64,000 nucleotides of DNA from Phaseolus vulgaris (taxonomy: Eukaryota > Streptophyta > Magnoliopsida > Fabales > Fabaceae): contig NC_023759.2 of assembly GCF_000499845.2 (NCBI RefSeq), positions 23,899,067 to 23,963,066 on the forward strand, written 5' to 3'. Position numbers and translations under genes: made by a program. Shown here in pieces: positions 42,987 through 54,035 of the stretch (position 1 is its first letter; every line of letters begins with the position of its first letter). The notes beneath the pieces are model-generated. The model ran no database searches. It saw only the letters and a list, made by a program, of their open reading frames with translations, and was not told where the DNA came from.

Positions 42987-44400
42987 CAAAACCTTCGCTG
43001 AAATAAGGCGTCACGCGGTGGAATACATAGCTTCTGAGGGTTAAGTGTACGAGAAACGCACATGTGTCGCACCCACGTGCCCAAGAATGCAGACGCGTGC
43101 GCAACCCACCAGGGTCAACAAGGCCACAACAGGAAGGAAGAGCCAGGAGAGGAGACGCCCCTACGAGGCAAGACGCCCCCATCCCAAGGGTCGAGCAAAG
43201 GGAAACAGGCCGGCGAGGGAAGGAAATAGGCCGCTAAGGCACAATTTTGTGGTGGAGCTAAAAGACCTCATTGTTGTGCCCAACATAGCTGACAGATTGA
43301 GGCCACCGGTGAAGTCTGACAATGTGCTGGGACCTCACAAAGAGTCGTGGTGCGAGTTCCACGAGGCGTTCGGGCACCATATCAACAACTGCTTGGCGCT
43401 AGGCTATCAGTTGGATGAGCTTGTGAAGAATGGTTTCCTGAAGGATTATCTTGCTGGGTCTGCTACGACCACAGCTCTAACGGTTCCAAAGGGGGATCAG
43501 GCGCATGAAATGCCGATCCATGGAGAAGTGCACACTATTTCTGGTGGCTTTTCTGGAGGAGGGCCCACTGCCTCTCAGCGTAAGAGGTATGTGAGGTCAG
43601 TGAATTCAGTTGCTGAGGGGGATTCGGATGATCAGTGGGAGTCAGACCTTGTGTTCACCAGGGCTGACCTACGAGATGTTGTCCCACACGAAAATGACCC
43701 TGTGGTCATTTTAGTTGTCACAACTTGGAGGAAGGTGCATAGGGTTCTCGTCGACCAGGGCAGTTCTGCAGATGTCATGTTTTGGTCGACATTCAATAAG
43801 TTACAATTGTCCCCTGACCTGCTGAGGCCCTACACCGGGTGTTTGTATGGGTTCGGGGAGAATCAAGTTGAGGTACGAGGCTACCTAGAGCTGAGGACGA
43901 CGTTTATAGATGGAACGGCGTCACGTACCGAGAGCATTCGATACTTAGTTGTAAACACCAATTCAGCCTACAACATCTTGTTGGGCAGGCCAGCGCTGAA
44001 TAGGCTAAGGGCAATGTCCTCCACTCGCCACATGAAGATGAAGTTGCCAGATCTAAGTTGCAAGGTGATTGTGATCAAATCTGATCAAGAGGAGGCCCGG
44101 AAATGCTATGAGAATAGTTTGAAGATGAAGAGAGGCGTGTTCATGGTACTTGAGCAGACGCCCGTTTCGGATATGCCAATGGAGGTAGAGCCCTTGGAAG
44201 AGGCGACACCCAAGAAGGATGCGCCCATGGAAGAAGCGTCAGAGGAGGCGACGCCCGAAGCGCCCGATGGGGCGACGCCTGTAGAAGAAGACTGCAGAAA
44301 TGAGTCTCGTGCAGAGAGCGTGCGGGATGGGCGATCCCAACCAGTAGACAATGTGGTGGAAAGACAGATAGGGGGTAAGATGTTCAAGTTGGGGGTGTTT
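42987..44400 (+). pseudogene. gag: Tat gag C-terminus and protease (copy 4)
   Basis: Homology starts inside gag (RPKTFAEIRRHAVEYIASEG, then a TAA at about 43041). The frame from 43045 covers the basic tail, the knuckle CEFHEAFGHHINNC, the linker MPIHGEVHTISGGFSGGG, the protease-like VLVDQGSSADVMF and NILLGRPALNR, and an acidic linker with repeated EEATPE words. Around 44400 the frame shifts by one and RT continues from 44399 in another frame. Gag N-terminus is missing. Confidence 0.88.
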
Positions 44401-46456
44401 GTTGAGCCTAGAAGAACAAGAGGAAGTGGCAGTCGTGATCTCACGTCACTTAGATGCGTTCGCATGGACCGCCTCAGACATGCCAGGCATCGACCCGGAT
44501 TTTTTGTGCCACCACCTTACCATGGACGTCAAGGTCCGCCCTGTACGGCAGAGAAGGAGGAAGTTCAACGAAGAACGATGCCTCGTCGTGAAGGAAGAGA
44601 CGAAGAAGTTGCTAAGTGTCGGGCACATCAGGGAGATACAATACCCTGAGTGGCTGGCCAACGTGGTGCTAGTGAAGAAGGCGAATGGGAAGTGGAGGAT
44701 GTGCGTCGACTTCACAGATTTGAACAAGGCGTGCCCCAAAGATTCGTGCCCGCTACCCAACATCGACGCATTGGTGGACAACGCCTCGGGCTGTAAAATG
44801 CTGAGTTTCTTGGACGCATTCTCGGGTTACAATCAGATCAAGATGCACCCAAGAGATGAGTGTAAAACGGCGTTCATGATGAAGACGTGCAGTTACTGTT
44901 ATAAGGTGATGCCATTTGGGTTGAAGAATGCAGGTGCCACCTACCAAAGGCTAATGGACAAGGTCCTTGCACCTATGCTGGGAAGGAACATGCAGGCCTA
45001 CGTAGATGACATGGTGGTGACTTCGCACGAGAGGGGGCAGCACGTAGCGGATCTGGAAGAGCTGTTTGCTACCATATCAAAGTACCGCCTCAAATGAAAC
45101 CCATAAAAGTGCATTTTTGGCGTGGAGGCAGGGAAGTTCTTAGGATTCATGCTCACTAAGAGAGGGATACAAGCGAACCCTGATAAGTGTGCATCTATCA
45201 TTGCCATGAGGAGCCCAACGTCAGTGAAAGAAGTGCAGCAGCTGACTGGGCGGATGACAGCTTTGTCAAGATTCGTGTCTGCTAGAGGGGAGAAGGGCTA
45301 CCCCTACTTCTAGTGCCTCAAGAGGAATAGCCGTTTTGCATGGACAGATGAGTGTGAAGCAGCGTTCCTCAAGTTGAAGCAGTACTTGGCGACGCCACCT
45401 GTGCTTTGCAAGCCACGGGCAGGCATCCCCCTACGTTTATACTTTGCAGTAACAAAATGGGCCATCAACTCAGTACTGGTCCAGGAGCAAGACCAAGCGC
45501 AGAGGCCCATCTACTTCGTAAGCAAGGCCTTGCAAGGCCCAAAATCAAGGTACCAATCGCTGGAGAAGGCAACATTAGCAGTAGTGTTCTCAGCCAGGAG
45601 GCTCCGCCATTATTTTCACAGTTTCACAGTGGTGGTGATGACGAATCTCCCCATCCAGAAAGTACTTTAAAAGCCAGATGTAGCTGGGAGGATGGTTCGC
45701 TGGGCAGTGGAGCTGTCAGAGTTTGACATCCAGTATGAACCCAAGGGGTCCATCAAAGGGCAAGTCTATGCAGATTTCGTGGCAGAGCTCTCACCATGAG
45801 GAAACCCTCAAGAGGTGGAGTTAGGGTCACAGTGGATGCTCTCAGTGGATCGTTCCTCCAACAAGCAGGGGAGTGGCGCTGGAATAATCAGTTGATCGAG
45901 CAAGCCTTAAGCTTCGCCTTCAAAGCAAGCAATAACCAAGCGGAGTACGAGGCGCTAATTTCTGGGATGCTTTTGGCCAAAGAAATGGGCGCTCAAAGCC
46001 TCTTAGCGAAGAGTGATTCCCAGTTGGTCACAGGACAAGTAACAGGGGAGTACCAAGGATCCACAGATGGCTGCATACTTAAGGTACGTCGAAGTATTGA
46101 AGGGAGCTTTCGCTACGTTCGAGCTGGTGCATGTCCCTAGAGAGAAAAATGCCAGAGCTGACCTGCTCGCCAAGCTGGCCAGCTCAGGCAAGGGGGGAAG
46201 GCAGAGGACGGTTATCCAAGAGACGCTCAAAACGCCGCAAAAGTTTGTGGCAGACAACAGGGTAGATGTCCTTCACATTAGCGCAGCAAGAGGAAAGCCA
46301 AGGAGCCATCGCTCTTTGATTCAAGATACGGCGAGGGCACCCTACATCAGCACCTACGCGGCGTCGCCCGAAGGAGAGAAGTGCGTGCATGTGTGTGCCT
46401 TGGAGGAAGGCGACACGTGGGTGACGCCCTATAGGCGATACATTGCAAATGGAATT
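44399..46456 (+). pseudogene. pol: Tat RT - RNase H - aRNH (copy 4), cut by element 5
   Basis: RT is intact to YVDDMVV (FAWTASDMPGIDPD, KWRMCVDFTDLN, FLDAFSGYNQI). Stops then interrupt it: TGA 45095, TAA 45104, TAG 45311 (from CAG), TAA 45668. RNase H (VLVQEQDQAQRPIYFVSK) is followed by a damaged second RNase H (SVDRSSNKQGSG..., NQAEYEALISGM) with a small deletion and frame changes. The frame recovers at 46067 and reaches the integrase linker VTPYRRYIANGI at 46452-46456, where element 5 is inserted. Continues at 52638. Confidence 0.9.
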
Positions 46457-47288
46457 TGATGGCAAATTCATGAAGCTCTTCTTAGAATCATGGTTGTGTA
46501 TGTGCAAGATCCTCCTATGAGCTATCGTGATCTTGAAGGTGCATGATATGTATGGGATTAGGGAGGTTCGGCCAGCCCTATGGTAAGTGAGGAAGATGAA
46601 GATTAGAGCCTAGAAACTAGGTAGAAGCAAAGCATGGGACAATGTTGGCAGCATAACTTTACTCACAATAATCTTGCAATACATGAGGTTGGCTCCTCTT
46701 TTTATAGGCTAAGGAGGACCAGATTTGATGACCTAAATGCTACACAAATGTAAGCAAAACGAAATGTAAATGTGAAGCACATGGGTGCACATGGCACATG
46801 GGTGTACATGGGTGCACATGGTCCTTTTTTTAGTAAAGGCTTTTAGAAACCTTTAGCTAATCAAGGTTAGTGCTTCCTTAATTCTAATGTGCAGAAAATT
46901 AAACAATTGTCCACATGGTTATGCTATTTACACCTCATTTAAAGCTAAACTACACTTGATGGGCCTTCACGGAATATGTGCTATTAGGCCTTTTTCCATT
47001 CATAGCTTGATCCAAGTCTTCTTGTTCTAGACGCTCTTTGCTTGGTCTTAGACGCTCCTAGCTTGATCTTAGATGCTCCTAGCTTGGTCTTAGACGCTCC
47101 TAGCTTGGTCTTAGACGCTCCTAGCTTGGTCTTAGACGCTCCTAGCTTGATCTTTAGACGCTCCTAGCTTGGTCTTAGACGCTCCTAGCTTGGTCTTGGA
47201 TGGTCTAGATGCTCTTGCCTTGGGGTCTAGACGTTCTTGACTTGGCTCTTGCCTTTCATGGAATGGTGTTCTTGGCCCTCTTCCATCA
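46457..47288 (-). mobile_element. Element 5 3' LTR
   Basis: 832 bp, plus strand TGATGGCAAATTC...CTTCCATCA. It lacks a 24-bp block present in the right LTR near 51842 and has one more copy of the 21-bp repeat. Just to its right (47289-47303) the minus strand has AAGAGGGAGGGGA, the polypurine tract. Confidence 0.88.
47027..47207. repeat. 21-bp tandem repeat in element 5 left LTR, 8 units
   Basis: Units TCTTAGACGCTCCTAGCTTG(G/A), with small variants. The right LTR (about 52400-52550) has 7 units, so the two LTRs have changed in copy number since insertion. Confidence 0.9.
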
Positions 47289-48566
47289 TCCCCTCCCTCT
47301 TGAAAAGGATTTGTCCTCAAATCCATTGCTTTTGCTTCCTAGGGGATGGTGTCCATCATCTCCTCCTTCTTGAGAAGATCGATCCTCAGATCTACAGACT
47401 TGATCTTGGATAGCAACCTTTTGCTTCGCCAAAGCTTGTCCTCCTGGATCAAACGTCCACCTATAGAAATAATCAAATAAGGCATAGGTGGTAGTTTGCA
47501 AATTAATTTTACTAGGTTGCCATTTTTGTTTTTCTTTTGGTTTTGGCAACCTTGGACAAAGTTTCTCTTTTAATGGTTGTGTGTGGTCTCGAATCATCTT
47601 ATGTATTTTAAAATGTTCATTTGTGGTTACTTTCTCTTTAGGCATAAATCCTATAGAAGATGGTAACAACTTAAAAGGAGAAAGATGATTGAACCCACAC
47701 ATAACTTTAAAAGTAGAAATATAAGTAGTTTTGTGAACTACTTTATGGTATGTTTGCTCACCTCTAGAGTTGTGTGTGCTCTTCATGATTATTCTAGGCA
47801 TAGTAGAAAGAGCTAGATTTTCAAATATATTTTGACCATGCATTTGAGGATGATAAGAATTTAAAGTGTGCAATTTAGTTGCAAGTTTTCCAAAGGAAAT
47901 CCTCAAATCATGGTTTGCGAAATTTGGAACTCTATTCAACACTATGCTTGAAGATAAACCATGAAGATGTATCACTTCTCTAGAGAAGAGTTTATCCATA
48001 ACCATGAAGATTGAATCACAACCTTTTGTTGTCCTAGGGAGTTTTAATATGAAATTTATATCTTCCCAAGGATCATTTGCAAAAGGTGAAGGAGTATAGA
48101 GTTTATGAGACATTGCCTTGGGCGTAGTTTGAAAACAAGAATTGTACCTAAGGTAATGTCTTTGAACTTCTTTTCTCATGGGGGACAAAAGTTTTCCTTT
48201 TAAAAGCTCTAGAGTTTTATCAACTCTAATTTGTCCCATGAGTTCTCCTTCATGAAGACTTTTTCTCTTATGTGTAAGGATAGTCTCGTTGTGACAACCA
48301 TTGTTTATAAGGATTTGTACACTTTGCAATGGTTGTCTGAATAAGACATGACAAGTTTCTTTAGGCACTACTTCACATAAAAAATTGTTTTTGTAGATGC
48401 TTATAAAAAACTTGACATTCACTTGGTGATATCCTAGCACATATGAGAAATAATCTATTTCATTTTTATCTATGCAAGCTTCTTTTAAAGACTCTTCTTT
48501 TTCACTTAGGCTTGCAAGTGTTCCTTTACAAAAGGTAAGGCTTTGAGGTTGTTCAACAAGACACAT
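47286..48566 (-). pseudogene. Compact protease/integrase-relic ORF of element 5
   Basis: 426 codons without a stop from 48566 to 47286. Residues about 65-110 recall the segment after the gypsy protease (VVPKETCHVLFRQPLQ). Residues about 110-290 recall integrase (HEGELMG, VDKTLELLKGK, PWEDINFILKLPRT, HPQMHGQ). RT and RNase H are absent. The zinc finger lacks a His and a Cys (MGQ for MGH, RHYLRYNSC), and the usual catalytic aspartates and glutamate are not in place, so it cannot be an active integrase. The C-terminal part reads through the polypurine tract (SFSRGRG) and the stop codon TGA is the first three bases of the LTR. In frame with the upstream gag-like ORF, separated by one TAA. Confidence 0.75.
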
Positions 48567-48599
48567 ATTTTTAAAGGTATTTTTAAATCTTTGGTCTTG

Positions 48600-49148
48600 T
48601 TAAATGACCTTGTGGGAATGAACACTCTTCTCCCACACCTTTTGTTCTTCAAGGGTCTTCTCATGCTTTTCTTTTTCTTCTTTTTCTTTAGCTTCCCTTT
48701 CGACTTCCCCTATCTTCTTTTGTGTTTTTCTTTCCTTTCTTTCTTTATGGGAAGCAAACAATTTTTCTACCCTCATTTCCCAATCTAGGCAAGCTTCTAT
48801 ATTTTCTTTTCCATGGAAATGGGGTTGGTCTACCCTAACCTCTCTTGGGTTTTCTTGTTCTTTTCTATCTCTTCTATGTCTTCTAGGGGGTGCTTGATAA
48901 TAATCATTTACTCTATTGCTTCCCTCCCCAAAAGAATCATGATCTTTAGATATATATGCATCAGAAGGTAATTTTTTTAGAATGTGAGACTTCTCATCCT
49001 TTGCTTTAGTTAAAACATTAAGTTTAGTCTCACTCTCCAATTGTCTATATGCAATTGATTGCACAGTTTGTGAAACTTCTTTCAAAAGAGTTTTTAAAGA
49101 TTTTAATTCACTTCCAATAGACTTTGTAGAATGAGAAGAAGAAGACAT
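48600..49148 (-). CDS. gag: Gag-like ORF of element 5
   Basis: 182 codons starting MSSSSHSTKSIGSELKSLK. It has a helical start and a basic Arg-rich patch (PPRRHRRDRK). A phrase typical of the gag N-terminal region in plant gypsy elements follows (PHFHGKENIEACLDWEMRVEKLF). A highly charged Lys/Glu coiled coil comes last. It ends at TAA (48600-48602), after which the same frame continues for about 11 codons into the downstream ORF. No zinc knuckle is visible, so the protein is shortened compared with a complete gag. Role: presumed RNA packaging of the non-autonomous element; unproven. Confidence 0.6.
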   Translation of the reverse strand: MSSSSHSTKSIGSELKSLKTLLKEVSQTVQSIAYRQLESETKLNVLTKAKDEKSHILKKLPSDAYISKDHDSFGEGSNRVNDYYQAPPRRHRRDRKEQENPREVRVDQPHFHGKENIEACLDWEMRVEKLFASHKERKERKTQKKIGEVEREAKEKEEKEKHEKTLEEQKVWEKSVHSHKVI

Positions 49149-49395
49149 GACTAAAACTTTGTGTATACAAGTATTTTACCTTGAGAAAATTTAGGGAAGT
49201 CAAAGAAGGTAGTCTTCCAGGTAAGGGAGGTGAGTCACAGTGGACTTCTTAAGTACCAAGCCTTGCCTTAACCAAAGACTATCCCTTAATGCTTCACACA
49301 AAACTTTCTCTTAGTAAACCACTTAAACACAGTCAAGTTGAAGAAATTAGATTTTAATGCAAGGAAAAACAATGCAAGCTAACTAATTAACCAAG

Positions 49396-50191
49396 TGTAC
49401 CGCCCTGGTAGTCGGAAGTGATGACGTGGCATCCCGCTACAGTATAGGCGTGTTGGCAAGGCGCCAGGTTGGCAGAAGGGAAGGAAGTCGGGGGGCTCGT
49501 GAAGTCGCCAGTTATTAAGTTGGCGTGTTCCGATCTCCAGCATACCAAGATAGGCGATCACCGGGTTAAAAATGAAGTCGCCAGGTGTAAACTCGGGCGA
49601 CCAAGCGATTGGAGATCGCCAGAGAAAGCACATCGCCGAAGATGAAGGAGAAGCAGATTATGAAGGCGGCCGGCGAGACCACAGGGAAGGTGTATGAAGG
49701 CACCCTAACTCGCCAGTTCCAGTAGAGATCGCACTCCCAAGTTGGCTATGTACTGGGCAGTACCATGCATAGGTAACTTAGTAAGACCAGAGTAGAAGCA
49801 GCGCCCAAGTCAAGGAGGCTCCAGATGATGGCACGTGTACAGTTGGATACGAGCCACGTGTCCAAGTCTGTAACTGCCAGGAGAGAGAAAGTAACCAGGT
49901 ATATAAGAGTTCTCAACGAACTTTCTAAGGTACGCACGTTCAGATATACTCTTTACGCTTGCGAGTTATAGAGCTGACTGTGAGAGAGGATTTGCACGGT
50001 TCTTGTTCTCTTAGTATTTGGTGATTCGGTCACTGAATTGGGCGTTGGAGTGCGATCGGCCGCAGCGGCGCCGCTCTGTTTCTTTGCAGGTTCTTGAGGT
50101 GGATCTCGAAGAGGAACGGAGGTGTGAAGCGGTGCACACGTCGATCCTTTGACGAGGCAGTTTCCAGCGTTCTGGTCAACAGGCAGGATCA
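49396..50191 (+). mobile_element. Tat solo LTR E
   Basis: 796 bp, TGTACCGCCCTGG...GGCAGGATCA, perfect duplication CCAAG at 49391-49395 and 50192-50196. Opposite orientation to LTRs A-D. It is inserted in the leader of element 5, about 250 bp upstream of the gag-like ORF. Confidence 0.93.
49832..49907 (+). promoter_or_regulatory. LTR E promoter: two G-boxes and TATA
   Basis: CACGTG at 49832-49837 and 49855-49860 (within GCCACGTGTCC), then TAACTG at about 49871 and TATATAAG at 49900-49907. Spacing equals that in LTRs A-D. Confidence 0.55.
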
Positions 50192-50196
50192 CCAAG

Positions 50197-51784
50197 CAAA
50201 AAGAATTAACAAAACTTAACAAAGCAACACTATTTGCAAAAACGAAACTAATTAAGCAATAGAAAAGCAATAAAAAACAATTAACAATTGCGAATTAGAA
50301 AACTCTACACTAGTCGGCCCTAGGTGAGGCTTCTTGGACACTTGGAGCCCTTGAAGACACACTCACCGTCTAATCACGTAATTAAAGAAGTAATTAACAC
50401 AAGTTAAGTAGCAAAGACAAAAATTAAGAAAACTCCCTTTGTTGATCTTTTTTTGTTTTTGCTATTGGCACTTCCTTGGTTGTCTTTCCTTGTTGGGCCC
50501 TCCAAGTGTTTGTGGTGTTTTGAGAAGTGTTTTGATTCTGCCTTTGCCTTTGTTCTCCTTAGAATTAAGGACTTAATTCTCCAATTCCAGCACCTATCAA
50601 GAAGACTAGACCTTACCCGAGTCAAATTTCTACTCAATTAAGCACCAAAAGAGAATAAATTCCAGCACCAAATTTAGAGGCCAAAGAATAAAAGCAAGAA
50701 ACAATTTAATTGGAAAACAGTACCACACAAATGGAGTTAGATTGTGACAACTAGAAAGAGTTCCAAGAATATTAGACAAGCAAATAAAGGTACTTGAATA
50801 AAGGTAGGCACACAAAAGAATCCTAAGAATAGCACTAGAATTAGATTACAAAATAAAAAAACAGCACCACTGGAAAATTGTTGTGGGGCAATTTATGCTG
50901 AGCTGCCCTTTTGGAATTTGCCTCTGAAAATTGATATGCAAGATATTCAAGATCTTAACTAAAATCTGGCTTTGGAATCACTCCAAACGCATGAGCCATT
51001 TTTTTTTAATAATTTTTTAAATTTCAGTGTTCAGTTACGCCAACTGTAGAGCCCAGATTTGCACACTGATTTTAAAATATTTATCATTTTTTTTCTATTG
51101 ACTCTTTTGAGCTGATTATTTTTTTTTCTTTTCTGTAACAGCCTAATCTTGCATATTCCAGAGAATGAAAAATTTCCTATGAGTGAAAATAATTTTCTGG
51201 AACAAAACAGCCAGCACAGAGAATGTAAAACAGGGGATTCTGGAAAAAAACTGGAAACAAAAACAGCAAGAGACCAAAATTTAAACACAATGGAGTTTGT
51301 GAAATAGAATTTGTGTAGGATCTAAACACAAATATGAACTCAAACTAAAAGTAAAAAGCACCAAAAGATAAATATCACAACAGTTTCAAAGTAAGCAAAA
51401 ATACCCAAAATCAAGAAACAATCAAGCCAAACAAAGGACTACTATGAATTGATGACATTGTGGATGAACATGACTTGACAAAACATATATGGATTCAGAA
51501 ATTAAAGACTCAAAGAGCATAATATGAACCAAAATAAAAGTGCAATAAAGACTCAAAAACCTAAAAGAAAACAACAACTCAAAGGTGTATGGAATCCTAT
51601 CACAAATTGCACAAGAATTGTTCAAAATCAATTGAACAAAGTGCACCGGTTGGATCTTCCAAATAGCACACCAAAACAAATTAAAATTTAAAAAACAGCA
51701 AGACAATTATGGGAACAAGATGAACAACATGAAATAAAGAAGAACTAAAAATGAAAAGACCAAGAACAAGTCATCTTTGAAGAA
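50197..51784 (-). other. Non-coding leader of element 5
   Basis: Long AT-rich region between PBS and gag. No ORF of note. Its reverse complement is clearly homologous to 55076-56023 and 56678-56887 (for example the words around CATATATGGATTCA against TGAATCCATACATG), so the three elements share a leader. Confidence 0.65.
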
Positions 51785-51804
51785 CCTATGCTCATGATAC
51801 CAAA
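51785..51804 (-). other. Primer binding site of element 5
   Basis: Minus strand after the LTR end CCATCA reads TTTGGTATCATGAGCATAGG. TGGTATCA-GAGC is the classic site complementary to initiator tRNA-Met; here one extra T lies within it. The same form occurs at 56680. Confidence 0.75.
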
Positions 51805-52637
51805 TGATGGCAAATTCATGAAGCTCTTCTTAGAATCATGTGAAAGATGGTGCGGAAGCCATGGTTGTGTATGTGCAAGATCCTCCTAGGAGCTATGGTG
51901 ATCTTGAAGGTGCATGATATGTATGGGATTAGGGAGGTTCGGCCAGCCCTATGGTAAGTGAGGAAGATGAAGATTAGAGCCTAGAAACTAGGTAGAAGCA
52001 AAGCATGGCACAATGTTGGCAACATAACTTTACTCACAATAATCTTGCAATACACGAGGTTGGCTCCTCCTTTTATAGGCTAAGGAGGACCTGATTTGAT
52101 GACCTAAATGCTACACAAATGTAAGCCAAATGAAATGTAAATGTGAAGCACATGGGTGCACATGGCACATGGGTGTACATGGGTGCACATGGTCCTTTTT
52201 TAGTAAAGGCTTCTAGAAACCTTTAGCTAATCAAGGTTAATGCTTCCTTAATTCTAATGTCCAGAAAATTAAACAATTGTCCACATGGTTATGCTATTTA
52301 CACCTCATTTAAAGCTAAACTACACTTGATGGGCCTTCACGGAATATGTGCTATTAGGCCTTTTTCCATTCATAGCTTGATCCAAGTCTTCTTGTTCTAG
52401 ACGCTCTTGGCTTGGTCTTAGACGCTCCTAGCTTGATCTTAGATGCTCCTAGCTTGGTCTTAGACGCTCCTAGCTTGGTCTTAGACGCTCCTAGCTTGAT
52501 CTTTAGACGCTCCTAGCTTGGTCTTGGACGCTCCTAGCTTGGTCTTGGATGGTTTAGATGCTCTTGCCTTGGGGTCTAGACGTTCTTGACTTGGCTCTTG
52601 CCTTTCATGGAAGGGTGTGCTTGGCCCTCTTCCATCA
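51805..52637 (-). mobile_element. Element 5 5' LTR
   Basis: 833 bp, nearly identical to the left LTR apart from a 24-bp extra block and one 21-bp repeat fewer. The high identity suggests a fairly recent insertion relative to the decayed Tat host. Confidence 0.88.
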
Positions 52638-53300
52638 AAATTCTCCCAGCAGACCCTGGAGAAGGAAAGAAGATAAAGAAGAACTATGCAAGGTACACCC
52701 TCGTTGATGGAGTGCTATTCAGGCATGGGTTCACGCATCCAATTCTGACATGTGTGAGTGGCGACGAGTGTACGAGGATCATGTTAGAGCTTCACGAGGG
52801 GATTTGCGGAAGCCACGTGGGGGGAAGATCATTAGCTTCCAAGGTGATTCGTGCAGGGTTTTATTGGCCATTAGTGAGGGAAGATTGTGTAAGATACGCC
52901 CAGCGATGCATGCAGACTGGCATAAGGCACCTCCAGAGGAGCTGAGATCGATATACAACCCATGGCCCTTCCACACATGGGGAATCGATATTCTGGGGCC
53001 TTTCCCCCTGGCGATAAGGCAGATGAAGTATTTGATAGTCGCCATCGAGTACTTCATGAAGTGGATAGAGGCAGAACCAGTGGCACAGATCACTGCGCAC
53101 AAGGTACAACACTTTGTTTGGAAGAACATTGTGTGTCGTTTCGGGGTGCCAAGGCGTCTCATCTCAGACAATGGCACTCAGTTCGCGAGCTAATAGTTAG
53201 GGAAGCTGTGTGCAGAAGTGGGAATCAAGCAGGTGTTCGCATCAGTCGAACACCCCAGACCAATGGACAAGTTGAGTCAGCAAATAGAGTTTTGCTGAGG
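52638..53300 (+). pseudogene. pol: Tat integrase of copy 4, continued after element 5
   Basis: Resumes at LPADPGEGKK, then the zinc finger HEGICGSHVGG ... RYAQRC, where a small deletion removes the second cysteine pair (KQCQ) and shifts the frame. The core follows (GIDILGPFPLAIRQ, LISDNGTQFAS). Two adjacent stops TAA TAG at 53191-53196 stand exactly where relatives have Gln-Gln (CAA CAG). The glutamate segment (NGQVESANR) is in yet another frame. Homology ends at about 53300, where GGCGTCGCC repeats begin, so the C-terminus is lost. Confidence 0.88.
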
Positions 53301-54035
53301 CGTCGCCAGGCGTAGGAGTCGCCATGTGTAGGCGTCGCCAGGGTAAGGCGTCGCCAGGGTAAGGCGTCGCCAAGATAAGGGAGCAGGCCTCAAATTCAAA
53401 GCAAGTAGCAGGAGCACATGCTCATGCCCAAAGGTACGATCAGTATAAGTTAAAATCCGGGTGTCTAGTTTCTGAGCAGGGGTTAAGGGATTCCTTCGGG
53501 ACGGCCCCTCCCCAGGTATGAATAGTGTTTAGACACCTCGCAAGGAAGTGGCAGGGGGCGTTTCCTTCGAGTCTGGGCATCAGGCAGTAAGAAGTTTCGG
53601 AGTAGTGGAGAACCAGGTCACTTGGTGGATACACGCAGCTAAGGAGAAGGGCCATCCTTCGGGAAACCTTCTCCTTGGGCGTAATCGCCAAAACCCTCGG
53701 TCATCTTGGTGTTTAGACACACCAGTGACGATACGGTGATGCTTACAACACGCCTCTCCCTGGGCGTGGGCACCAAGAACACTGATCGCCTTGGTGTTTT
53801 CAGACACCCTGGGGATGAAACGGCACTACCTCCGAGTGGGCCTCTCCTCAGGCGTGGGCACCAAGCGCGCAGAGAAAAGGTCTAAGTTGCTTTGGTGTTT
53901 AGACACCCCGTGGACGATACGGCGCTGCTGTAATAGGCCTCTCCACGGGCGTGGGCATCAAAGCGTGACTTTGTCCCAAGTGTTTAGACACGCTGAGGAC
54001 GATATGACCTTGCGTTCAGCAGGTCTCTCCTCGAG
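53296..54035. repeat. Tat 3' region: GGCGTCGCC array and 85-100-bp tandem repeats
   Basis: First GGCGTCGCCAGG(GTA)-type short repeats (53296-53380). Then units headed by GTGTTTAGACACC at 53525, 53709, 53794, 53895 and 53980, each with GATACGG..., GGCCTCTCC and GGCGTGGGCA. The reverse complement of this unit occurs at 1650-1850, which links this copy with the one at the window start. Confidence 0.8.

Larger units (their letters stand above)
46457..52637 (-). mobile_element. Element 5: non-autonomous Ty3/gypsy-like LTR element
   Basis: 6.18 kb with LTRs at 46457-47288 and 51805-52637 and target duplication GAATT/AAATT (one mismatch) splitting integrase codons of copy 4 (NGI | LPAD). Minus-strand orientation: PBS at the right, gag-like ORF, protease/integrase relic ORF, polypurine tract, left LTR. 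No RT or RNase H. It holds the solo LTR E. Mobilisation would need enzymes from another element. Confidence 0.88.

Noticed and set aside
48600..48605. TAA-CAA between the gag-like and integrase-relic ORFs as programmed stop read-through
   Set aside because: Context after the stop does not match the known strong CAR-YYA type, and a single mutated codon explains it as well.
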